In this document: piece by piece, positions 44,501 through 56,500 of the stretch
How positions within the stretch are numbered: position 1 is the first letter of the stretch
Layout of the letters: every line of letters begins with the position of its first letter
Source of the DNA: Macrotis lagotis
Lineage: Eukaryota > Chordata > Mammalia > Peramelemorphia > Peramelidae
Reading direction: 5' to 3'
NCBI RefSeq assembly: GCF_037893015.1
Contig: NC_133660.1
Span: forward strand, 161,380,937-161,444,936
Length of the DNA stretch: 64,000 bases
The notes under the pieces: generated by a model
Seen by the model: only the letters and a program-made list of their open reading frames with translations
What the model was told of the DNA's origin: nothing
Databases searched by the model: none
Translations under genes and position numbers: made by a program

Positions 44501-47500
44501 CAATCAACAACTTATTACATATTTTGCATTAACATTTAAGTAAAAAATTGATTTTTCCTTCATGATAATCTTGATTTTAATAATATTTAAGGAAATGGAC
44601 TTTGTATGGTTTTGATATTTTATATATACATATAATAGAAATGATATAAATATGATATTCTAAATTAAGATATACTAAAATTCCTCTCAAAAATCAAACA
44701 TTCATTAAAAGGAAATAAATCTACAATTAGGCTTAAAATAAAAGGGAAAAGAAAATTTTCAAAAAAAAAAACAGTGACTACTAGAATATCAATGAAATAA
44801 TTTTTGTTCGTAACAGGTAATAAGAAAGCTGACATTCTTTAGTGTGTAGTCAAATATTCTGATCAAGGATAGACTTTCATGAATTTAAATTAAATGTTTG
44901 CTTTATTTGTCAATGTTGTCCAAAGCAAGTTTAAGATTTGTGTTAAAAAAAATCAACTCAGTCTCAATGTTCAATGTGCTCTAATCATCTCCAAAGTAAA
45001 AAGACTTAAAATTCCCCTCACAGAAAGACTATAATTACAATTCAGTTCAAGTTTAATCTATTCATACAAGTTCAGTTCAAGAAATAATCTATTCATACTA
45101 GCAAATAACATAATTACCTTGAAAAACAACTCCACTTTAGGTGGGTAAAACTTGTATCCTTCTTTGACACCAGGATTTCTTTTGAGAAAAGAACCAGTTG
45201 CAATTCTTCTACAAACCCATTCAATTGGAATCATTTCACATTGAGGTGCAATGAAAGCTGACTCACCACATTTTTTGGTGAAAGCAGTTTTGATACCTAG
45301 AAATGATGAAGTAAATAAAGTTTCAGAATTCTAGTTAACATTAATTCAAAAAGTATTTGTTCAAACAAAAACACAATTGTCCTTAGTAAAACTCCACAAC
45401 TAATCTCTATTTTATTAAGATTTTAATGACATCTTCACTGTTTCTTCTCTATAAATCCTCAGGCCCCAAAGAACTTTTATAATAAAGCAAAATAGTATAT
45501 AACCCAATATATCTACCGTGTCTGATAGTCCTAGGATCATACAACTGTAGTTTACATCTTCTCCACAAAGGGACTCATGAAATCAAGATTCTACCACAAT
45601 GTATGAAATGAATGAGAAAAACAGTGAATGAACAACTGTGTGATTTGTGTTTTAAATATGGCAGCTTGCCATACTAGAACTCATCATGTCCAGCCTCTTA
45701 ACAAATAATGGTTATGTGATTCTTTTAAATCTGTCAAACCCTCAGGAAACTCTAAAAGACTTTCAGTTGCTGAGCAGGTCCTAACCCCAAACTAGTAATA
45801 AGTAGTTTTCTCAACCAGGAGCTGAAATCACCAATTGCCTGCTTTTATATTTGTAATTCCTACTGGATATGTTCACTCCACCTCAGCTACCTAAAATTGA
45901 GCCCTCTTTTTTTTTGTTTTTAAAAAGGTTTTGAGTTTCACAATTTCCCCCCCAAATCTTGCTTCCCTCCCCCCCCCCCACTCCCCACAGAAGGCAGTTT
46001 GCTAGTCTTTACATCATTCCCATAGTATGCATTGATCTAAGTTGAATGTGATGAGAGAGAACTCATATCCTTAAGGAAGAAACATATTGTATGAGATATA
46101 GCAGAATTACATAAGACAACATTTTTTTTTTTAGTTAAAGGCAATAGTTTTCTCAGGATACAGATGGCATTCTCCATCACAGACACTCCAAAATTGTGCC
46201 TGATTGTTGCCCTGTTGGTATGAGCAAGTCCATTAAGGTTGATCATCACTCCCATGTAGCCATTAAGGTATACAGTGTTTTTCTGGTTCTGCTCATCTCA
46301 CTCAGCATCACTTCATGCAAATCCCTCCAGGATTCCCTAAATTCCCAACCCTCCTGGGTTCTAATAGAGCAATAGTGTTCCATCACATACATATACCACA
46401 GTTTATTATGCCATTCCCCAATTGATGGACATTTGCCACTACAAACAGAACTGCTATGAACATTTTTGTAGAGGTGATTTTTTAATCCTTTTTCATAATC
46501 TCTTCAGGGTATAGACTCAGTAGTGGTATTGCTGCATCAAAGGGTATGCACATTTTTATTGCCCTTTGGGCAATGAGACAACAAGAATTTGTTACAGAAA
46601 ACCAAAAACCAAAAGATTGAAAAATTAGAAGAAAATGTTAAATACCTCATCAGCAAAACCATTGACCTCAAGAATAGATCGAGGAAAGATAACCTAAAAA
46701 TTACTGGCCTTCCTGAAAACACTGAAGAGATAAAAAGCCTGGGACTCAATATTATAGGATTTAGTGATGGAAAACTGCCCTGATATCATGGAACCAGAGG
46801 GCAAAATAGTTATTGAAAAATCACATCGGTCCCCTCCGGAAAGGGATCCCAAAATGAAAATATGAAGGAACATTGTAGCCAAATTCCAGAACTATCAGAT
46901 AAAAGAAAATCCTGCAAGCAGCCCAAAAAATTTAAATACCAAGGAGCCACAGTAAGGATTACACAGGACCTGGCAGCATCAACATTAAGGGATCAAAGGC
47001 CCTGGAATGCAATATTCCAAAAAGCAAGAGAGCTTGGAATGCAGCCAAGATCCACTATCTGGCAAAGCTGAGCCTTCTCTTCCAGGTCAAAAGATGGACA
47101 TTTATTGAAATACTTCCAACTTTTCCTGATGAAAAGACCAGAGCTTAATAGAAAATTTGGGCTTCAAACAGAAGAGTCAAGAGAGACACATAAAAATGTG
47201 TGTGTGTGGGGAACTATTATCAAATAAGATGAAACTGGCAATATCCCTACCTGGAAGAAAGACTTTAACAACTCTCAATAACTGTAATTCTAGTACAGAG
47301 AATAGTCAGAAGTGACAAAACACTCAAGACTTTTCTGTGACTCAGAATGATTTAAAAACAATACCTCCTTAAAAAGGGGACAGTAAAGAGATGGGAGGAT
47401 AGAGGAGACTGAATGGGGTAAATTTCATTACATTAAGAGGTACAAAGGACTTATTGCAATAGAGGGAAAGAAGGCAAGAGGTGAGAAGTGCCTGAATCTT

Positions 47501-50500
47501 ACTCTCATCAGACTGGCTTTAAATTAACATACATACACTCAGTTAAACTAAGAAACTTATCTTACCTTTAAAGTGGGGAAAGGGGAGGGGTAGGAAAGGG
47601 GGGATCAACAAAAGAAAGGGAAAGAAGGGGCAAAGGGAAAGGGGAAAAAAGGGGAGGGGTTGGATATAGGAGGGCAAACACATTGAAGGTGGTGGTATTC
47701 AGGAACAAGACACTGGGTAATATAAAGGGGGGAAAAGGGGGCAATTATACAGAGGGAAGATAACATGGAAGGCAATAAAATACAACTTTGAATGTAAATG
47801 GGATGAACTTTCCCTTAACTGAAGTGAAAAAAGCAGGTGTAGCAATCCTTATCTCAGACAAAGTAAAAGAGATAAAGAAGGAAACTATATCCTGGTAAAG
47901 GGTACCATAGACAATAAAGTAATTTCAACACTAATTATGTATGCACCCAATGGTATAGCATTCAGATTCTTAGAGGAGAGGTTGAAGGAATTAAAGGAAG
48001 ACAGCAAAACTCTACTAGTGGGAGACTTCAACCTCCCACTTTCATATTTAGATAAATCTAACTATAAAATAAACAAGGAAGCTAAGGAGGTAAATAGTTT
48101 GTTAGAAAAACTAGATATGATAGACTTATGAGCCCCCTCTTGTAACAAAGAAAATGCTACTTCTCATTTGCAATGTGAGAGATTCTTTCCTAAAAGTGTG
48201 ATCAAAACCAAAAGTCCTGCATTTAAAAACATTCAAAGAAGCATTATTTGTAATTACTGGAAACCACTTAAATGTTTAACAATAGGAGGATTAAATATAT
48301 TATAGTACATTAATGTAACAGAATAATATAATGTAATTAAGACAATAAAGTATGGAAAATATAATGAATGCTAAAAATCTTTATAAAATAAAAATTAAAT
48401 TCAAGTAAAAATTTAATTATGTAGGAAGGTAGAAGATTTTTAACTCACTAGTCAGCCTTCATCTGCCTGTCAGATATGATATATCCATGTATACCCTATT
48501 AACAGTAGTTGTGTTATTATAGAATCCTTAACAAAATGGATAAAGGAATGATTACAACAGGTGCATTATTACATTAGAACAAAAATAGCATGAACAAAAC
48601 TAAACTAGAATGAGATGTCATTATGCCTCATTCTACAGACAGATTATAAAGATACATAGGTAAAGCGAAAAAGACACAAACTACACTCCTTTATGGTTTG
48701 CAAACAATTACAACTATAAGTGTCACTATGATAGAAATAGAGATTCTTTCAGATGCTTGAACTGAAGATTGCAATCAAAAATTCACTCTAGGCAAACAGC
48801 TTTGAAATTGATTTCATCTTCCAGAATGAATTTCTGGAGACCATAAAAGCCAGTAAAGTGGTTGGGAAAATGATGAATTCCTAGAGACCCCTCCTTACAC
48901 ACTTGAGGAAGAATGAATTTCACAGTTGATTTCATTTTTAATAATGATGAAAATCAGAATTAAATTTCCATAATTTCTAACATATATTTAAGCCAAGAAA
49001 GTATGGGTTACTTGTTTTGAGAACAATCTACCATTTCTATAAATATCAACATTTTGTTTAGTCTTTTACAAAAAATCTTGCAGAAATGCAGGTTAACTGA
49101 GTATCATTAGGTGGATTCAGAATCAGTTGAATGACGAGATATTAATTCATTGACATGAGTTGAGACTGAGCTAATATTTGGAGCACCCTCAATCATCTGA
49201 ACTTGGGTTAACTTTTTTAAATGAATGATTGAAAGCATGGATGAAAAGGTATGGTAGTTAAGACTTAAGGCAAACACAAAAAAGGGAGCTTACATCTTAA
49301 TAGGGTTTAAAAGGAAGCACATAGGAATTGGTCTGGAAAGTCACAGGCATGGTGAAGGGAGCCACAGAACTATGACCCTATCAAAATATTCTTTCTAGGA
49401 ACAGTCACAGGGCCCCTGACATTAAGGATGGTTTTAGGTGTTGAATTTGTATCCTCAGAGCCTGGCATATAATGCAGGCCAGATTTGCAGAAGATACAGT
49501 TTTGAGGGAAGATAATAATCAGAATTCAAAAATTTCTAAAAGGTAAGTTCTCAACCTTACACTTGCCTGGAATCAGGCAAATCTATCACTTCCCAACTAT
49601 TCCCAAATGATTTCTTTCTCAGTCTGTGTTTTCTACCCCCTTAAGGGAAGGGAGTTGTTTCCTCAGCACTTAGCACAGGGCCAGATGCTGTATGGGCCAA
49701 ATCTAAATATAGTGGAGAGAACTGTCAAGACTTAGAATATATACAGGTGCAAATACTCTACTTCCAAAATAAAATATCAAAAATATGGGGAGAGGAGACA
49801 GTAGATCAATTGAAATAGTCATGGGAACCTGATGATTATGAGACTACTGATAATGATTAAAGACTCAATGAAAGATTAGTTTCACAAGTTCTAAGGAACA
49901 CTGGGAATTCTAGCCCAGTCTACAATCATCTGTTTGTTCCTTTACATGTAGCAGGAAATAGGTGCCATTTAGATGATGGATTATGGATTTGTCAAACAAA
50001 AACATCAAGACAAGCCTGCAATAAGAAAAACTCAACTATACCCCAGGCTGGATATAATCTGTAAAAAAAATAAGAATTGTAATTTAATCATCTATTTGAA
50101 GTTATATCATAAAAGAAAGATGATAATCTGTATGAGTCTAGAAAAAGAACTAAAAAGTACTCAGTTTTGTCTGGGGAAGAGGAACTTCTGTTTCTTAAAA
50201 AGTACAATTCTAGAATGTCCCTTAAATAGAGAAAAGCAATCAAATCTTACAGGAATGTTCTTTAACAAGCTCCTATTACTTTGTTTTTTTTTAGTTTTTG
50301 CAGGGCAATGGGGTTAAGTGGCTTGCCCAAGGCCACACAGCTAGGTAATTATTAAGTGTCTGAGGCTGGATTTGAACTCAGGTACTCCTGACTCCAAGGC
50401 CAGTGTTGAATCCACTGTGCCACCCGAAGCTCCTATTACTTTGATTCCCAATTTGGTAAGAGCTTTCGTTCTAAGAGGTAGCATGAGACAACAGACAATA

Positions 50501-53500
50501 GTCTATAGTCCTATACATTTCCTCTCCTCTAATATCCCTAATATCTCTAGGATGAAATAAAGGAGTCAAGAAGTATTTCCAGCTAACTCACTCTACTGGA
50601 GAGAATACTGAAAAATACTAGTGGATGAGTGATCTGATGTGAGTTATTTGGAGATAGTTGCATGATTTGCAACTTTATAACAATCACCAGAAGATGGCTA
50701 TCAGAGATTAGGTCAAAGTTCTCTGAAGGACAGGGCAGATGATGAGCCTAAATGTCATAATTGTTACCCTATCCAACTAGAGAATCTTACATTTTGACTT
50801 AAATTGAATTCTCAACCCTGGTCTAATCAAGCCTAAGCAGGGGTGGATGGCCTTTTGTTAGGATAAAGAGATAAAGTATCTTTGTACAAGACTGAGTGAA
50901 CAGAATTTTGTCCCTAAGACCCTCATTAGAATAAACTCACTTCTAGTAATATTCACTCTTCTCATCAATTGTTAACCAATCAGAATTGAATGCCACCTTC
51001 TGGGATAATCATTTGTTAAGGGTTGAGGGGGGGTTCCATGAGGGGTCTCTGGCATTCCAGAATGCAACTGATCCCCGTTATGAATTGTTACTAGATTAGA
51101 ACAGGATTAATAAAATGACTGATAACCCAGCAACAATGCTGATTGAACTTTTAATAAATCAGAGAAAGTCCCTTCTCTTTACTACCAGTTTTCTGAGTGT
51201 AATAATACCTACCTCCCAAAACAAATATGTAAATATTAATTATTTTTACTCTTTTATGTTTAAAAGCTTTACATACAGAAGATATCCTTGATGAGAAGGA
51301 AACAGATCTAATCACAAAGGATTTTCCATAGTTCATTCTATCTTCAGTCACATAATTATATACAATCCATCACTTCATGGGAAGGATGAGGAAACAATTT
51401 CTAGATGGCTTCTGCAATCCCATTAAGAAGTACTCTAGGGGCGGCTAGGTGGCATAGTGGATAAAGCACCAGCCCTGGAGTCAGGAGTGCCTGGGTTCAA
51501 ATCCAGTCTCAGACACTTCATAATTACCTAGCTGTGTGGCCCTGGGTGAGCCACTTAACCCCATTTGCCTTGCAAAAACCTAAAAAAAAAAATACTGTTT
51601 TGTATCTTTACCATCCTACTATTTTTCCTAAGAAAGGTCTTTTTCCTTAAATTTCAAACAGTTTAGTATGGTAAAGAGTTTTTTAGACTAAAGAAATATT
51701 ATTTCTTAATATTTCTAGAGATACAGAAAATGTTTTAAATTGTTTTTTAACATGTTTCAGCAATATAAACCCCAAGATAACTTTAATGATCTTCTAATTA
51801 CTAATATTACTAATACTAACAAGTACAACATAAACTATAAAATAGGACATCTAAACTTAACATGAATGTTTGCTATTGGTGTGGAAGATGTCTTGGACTA
51901 AGTCCAAATGCAAGCAAAATTTCCTAGAGGTGATGAAGTCATTCGGTTGCACACAATGCTGATGTTGATTGCATCAAGCAAAAGAATCCTGGAGGGCCTT
52001 CTCAATTAGATCCTGAAGCACTCAAGAGATTAGCCTAATTATCCACCACTGGAAAAAACAGAGAAACTTATTAGAGGAAAAAAAAAAAACGGGGGGGGGG
52101 GGGGGGAAGGGGCATTTACCTGCTTCCTGTAACAACTCGAAAATGCAGCTGGTAATTTTGTTTGAGATTGCAGCCTTCCCCTCTAGGTGATTTTTCCTAG
52201 CTGCATTGCCAGCTGTGATCTGGTCTTTAGATTGCAAAAGTACTTTTCCAGGACTATCCAACAATTCATAGACTTCTTTTGTTTTACCTTCATAGAGCTT
52301 CTTACCAATCTTCAGTACTGGGGAAAGAAAACAAACATCTAAAAATATAAGAAACATTAAGTAGGAAAAAGTTTCATAAATTTTGGTGATCATATAACTC
52401 ATATTAGTATTTTTGAACACACATGGTAGCAAAGGTTAATAATAAATACAATTAAAGAATTTTTTAAAGAGCAGAACAAAAGTATTTCAATTAATTTACA
52501 GTAGCTAATATGAACTAAGAAATTTATTTGAATACTTTAAAGGGTATATGGGTATTGATCAGAATTCCTTTATGTGTTAGCAGTTGGGTTTTTTAAACTC
52601 ATCACCAAAAAAGCCAGTCTTCTTAGAGATAAACCTTCCCAAATTCATATTGCTTGGTACATTAGAGAGACAGTTGCTTTATGGCCCAATATTTAAAGTC
52701 TTTCTGGATTGGTAGACTTTGTTCTCATGTATTCATGTAGATAATATAGTTTAAATTATTTTGCAACCACAAAAAAAAAGAACAAATTCCTACTTTATAA
52801 CAGACTTGTGTTTTGGTTGAAATTGAATTGGACTAAAACAAATTCTGAACAATTCAACACTAGAGACAGCATAACAAGGCAATGATTACAAGAATGTGAT
52901 TTCTCAATCCACAGTTGCAGTCATGTGTTGGTTCTTAGTGGGACAAATTTTTACAAAGATGCAGAAAGTCTCTCTCCTTCTGATTACCTTATCTTCTATT
53001 TTCATCTAAATTATCCTGCCAACTCCAGGGAACTTTCTCCAATATAAATTTCAAGTATGCATATGCAAACACCAGATTTTTATCAATAAACTCAATTTTA
53101 TCATTTATCTTTTATCTCTAAAAAAACCTTATCCTACTTTTGTTCTGTGGTGTGAGGAGGTCAAAGCTCATTTTTTGGACAGCAGGGGGGCTTCATTAGG
53201 GAGGGAACTAAATAGATGTTCTATTACTTTACATGATAAATTACAGAAATGCATTATCTTCCCGTCCAATCCATCTACAAAAGAATTAATCTTGATTTTC
53301 TATGGTCACTGGATCTGGAAGGGCTTCTAGTTAAAGGAATCCTTTTGTACACTAATGAATTTCTTTTTTTAAAACTAAGTTTTTATAGATATCTTTTGTC
53401 TTTTCCATCCCATAGTTTCCCCCAGTTTCCTTCTTCCTCCTAGACTATCATCCTGTAAAACAAAGCAATATTAAAAAAAGAACAATAACCATTATATCAA

Positions 53501-56500
53501 AAAAGTTGAAAAATATGTGCACAGCAGGCAACATTTGTAGATCTCCTACTTCTAGAAAGAGATAGGGTTTGATACATACAATTTTTAAATCACTCTAGTT
53601 TCACTGTTGGACCTATCCAACAAGGAGGTGAGATTGTGACATGCAAGTGAATTGAATTGAAATGAGGGAAGGCTGTGTAAAATCACCAGCCTCACTTTCT
53701 CTTCTGGAGCCATCTGGATCCACTGGTCAGGTATGGAGCAAGACAACTGGAGCTATCTTTGGATACAATGGAAGAATTTTTAAGCTAAGGTCTTTTAACA
53801 AGTCTCATATTTGACTAAGGGAACACCTATTCAGTGATTAAAGCTAGGTAAGAAAGAAATGAAACAAAGAATCACCTTTTTTAACTAGTCAAAAAAAATC
53901 AATTTGGAAGGGGAAGGATTTCTGGATTTTTGGCCAAAAATTAAATAATAGCTATTTGAATTCACCCTGAGTGAATCAGGGGTCAAACCATGACCAAGTG
54001 GGGCTTGGCCTGGGATCTATAAATCCATGCTCTAGTGCAGTCCTATCTCTGGTCCTAAGACCCAAAGAACCAAGGGTGCGTGTTTGCTAACCAGAAGATG
54101 AGGAATGAAGGTTATTTTAGTTGCATGTTCTAGACAATATGATAGGAACCAATAGATCTCTGCCAAGGACCAGTGGTTAAAATAGGAATTTTTCATAACC
54201 ATGTAACCAAAACCTCTTCCACATACCTCACTGCTATCTAAAAGGTCGGTTTCCTTCTACACCTTAATTTTATAAACAGCATTTTCATGCTCATATGTGT
54301 AATATGCATTAGACATATAGAGCATCAACTTTCAGTCTAAAAAAAAAGCTAACAGACTCTTAAAATTTGGGCAATTCAATGTAATGTGAATAGGGACACT
54401 GGGGTTATTTCTTATTGTAAGTGCAATTCTGTCTCTCAGTTCTTTTCCTATTTTGTACTCTGTCCCCCAAATCAAAGTACATATTCAATATATGTTTTTA
54501 AAGCACCTACTATGTGCCAGTCACTATGCTAAGGGCTAGGGAAACAACAGGAAGGAGGGCTCTAACTATCCTAATCAGAGGGGAGAAACACCTGAGGGAG
54601 TGCTGAAGTGTCAAGTACCAAAATCTGAGATGTCAGCTCATCCTGGGTATATCCAGTGTGGAAACCAAGCAGAGCTACTGATGGAAAATAAACAATCTCA
54701 ACTAAGTATTTTGGAGAATTTAAGTTATAAGGGTCCACAATGGACATAGACTGGTGAAGCTTAAAAGGTCACAGGCTCAAAAGTGGATTCTGAGAAGGAC
54801 GTGGTAAAAGGAAAGTCAAGCAAAGAAAAACAGTTTCAGTGAAATAACCTCACACTTAGAAGACTAAGAATAGGGTAACATCATGAAGAGATTGGTTTTG
54901 ATGTATTTGCTAATCTATGAATGAGCCCGAGAAGGCAAGATTCTCTTCAGGTGTCCCCCCGTGATAGGTGAAATCAGAAATAACTGAGGATAAACTGATT
55001 CGAGCTTCTGAGCATATCAATTTATTAAGCAACGCATGCCAACTGCATGAAAAATTGGGATCAGGTCTCCACAACTTGGCCCTGGACCCTGAATATAGGT
55101 TTAAGACACATTTTTTATGCATTAAAAGAAAACAAAAGTACACAAACTAAGATACAAGATTAAATACAATCTGATGTTTAATTGGAGGAATAATTAGGGG
55201 CTTATTTTGAATTGAGAGAAGAGCAATTCTCTGAAATCAGAGAGGTATCCCACTCTCCCCACCAAGTATCTGTATTCAAAGGAAGGAGGAAACAGTGGCC
55301 AGTATTGGGTCAGTTTTTGGAGAAGACAAATGAATTGAAATAACTAAGAAAACTTCTTGCATCAGATTTTCAGATCTAACTGGGATACCGGTTAGCACAA
55401 CCTAGGTCTTTAGTTATGAGTCTCTAAGCAATATGTAAAGAAGAACCAGTATCCTAGCTCAAAAAGGAACTAAGCCAGCTCTAAAATTGAGGCAGCATAA
55501 GAATCAGTTTGTCATATAATTTTCATAATTTCCTAACCCCACAAGATTGAATTGGTCACAAGCACTAGATTAAGAGGCACCAGTCAGGAGATCAGATATC
55601 TACTTCAGATACTTACTAGTTTAAATTGGGACAAAAGTAGCTACTTCACAGAGCAGTTGTGAGCATCAAATGGAATCATAATGTAAAATGCTTTGGAAAT
55701 GTTAGCTATTATTACAGCCACTGAAAATCATGGAAGGTTTTTGAGCAGGGTAATGACCCCACGTTTTGGGAAGATTTTTCTGGCAACAGTAGTACAGGAT
55801 GGATGGATGGGAGAAGACAGAACTATTTGTATTTCTAACACTGTCCAGAGTAACGGGTATCTTAAAGACTGGAAGTCTTTAAGTCTAGTCTAAGTCTGTA
55901 AATCTAGACTTCCTGGCCACAAACAGAACAAATCTGTTAGCTCCTCTGGGGACCATTCCAACCCAGAGAGCATGGGCCAGAATCAACATAAATGGCTCTA
56001 GTTACTAACCAGTTATATGATTTTATACAAATTTCATACACTGTTGCCATTTGATTGCCTTGTAAGCCTGGTGAGGCAACCACTAGAGGCATAACCATCC
56101 CCAGGCAAGTGGTGGCACAATGGATAAAGCACTGTAGTTCAAATCCAGCATCAGTTACTTCCAGGTGACCTTCATTCAGTTCATTTCCCCAATATACAAT
56201 TATACAAACGGGAATAATAATAACAGTACCTACTTCTCAACCTTGTTATAAAGATCAAGAGAGTTTAGGGACTTAGTGCTTGGAACATAGCTAGTAATTA
56301 ATAAATGCACGCTCCCTTCCCATTTCAAAGAAGAATGTGATTTAGAAATTAAATGATTTGTCCAGGAGCAAAGCACCGCAGCGAGTTAAGGGGCTGAGGC
56401 AAAGGTGGAGCCCCAACTCTAGTACTTCTGACAATGCAGCACTGAGCAGCAAATGAGTATTTTCATCTACTTGTGGGAAGTTTTATTTCTCAAATTTTAA

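Noticed and set aside
49973-50317. 114-codon plus-strand frame in PAICS intron 2
   Set aside because: No homology, low-complexity composition, and it ends within a young SINE.
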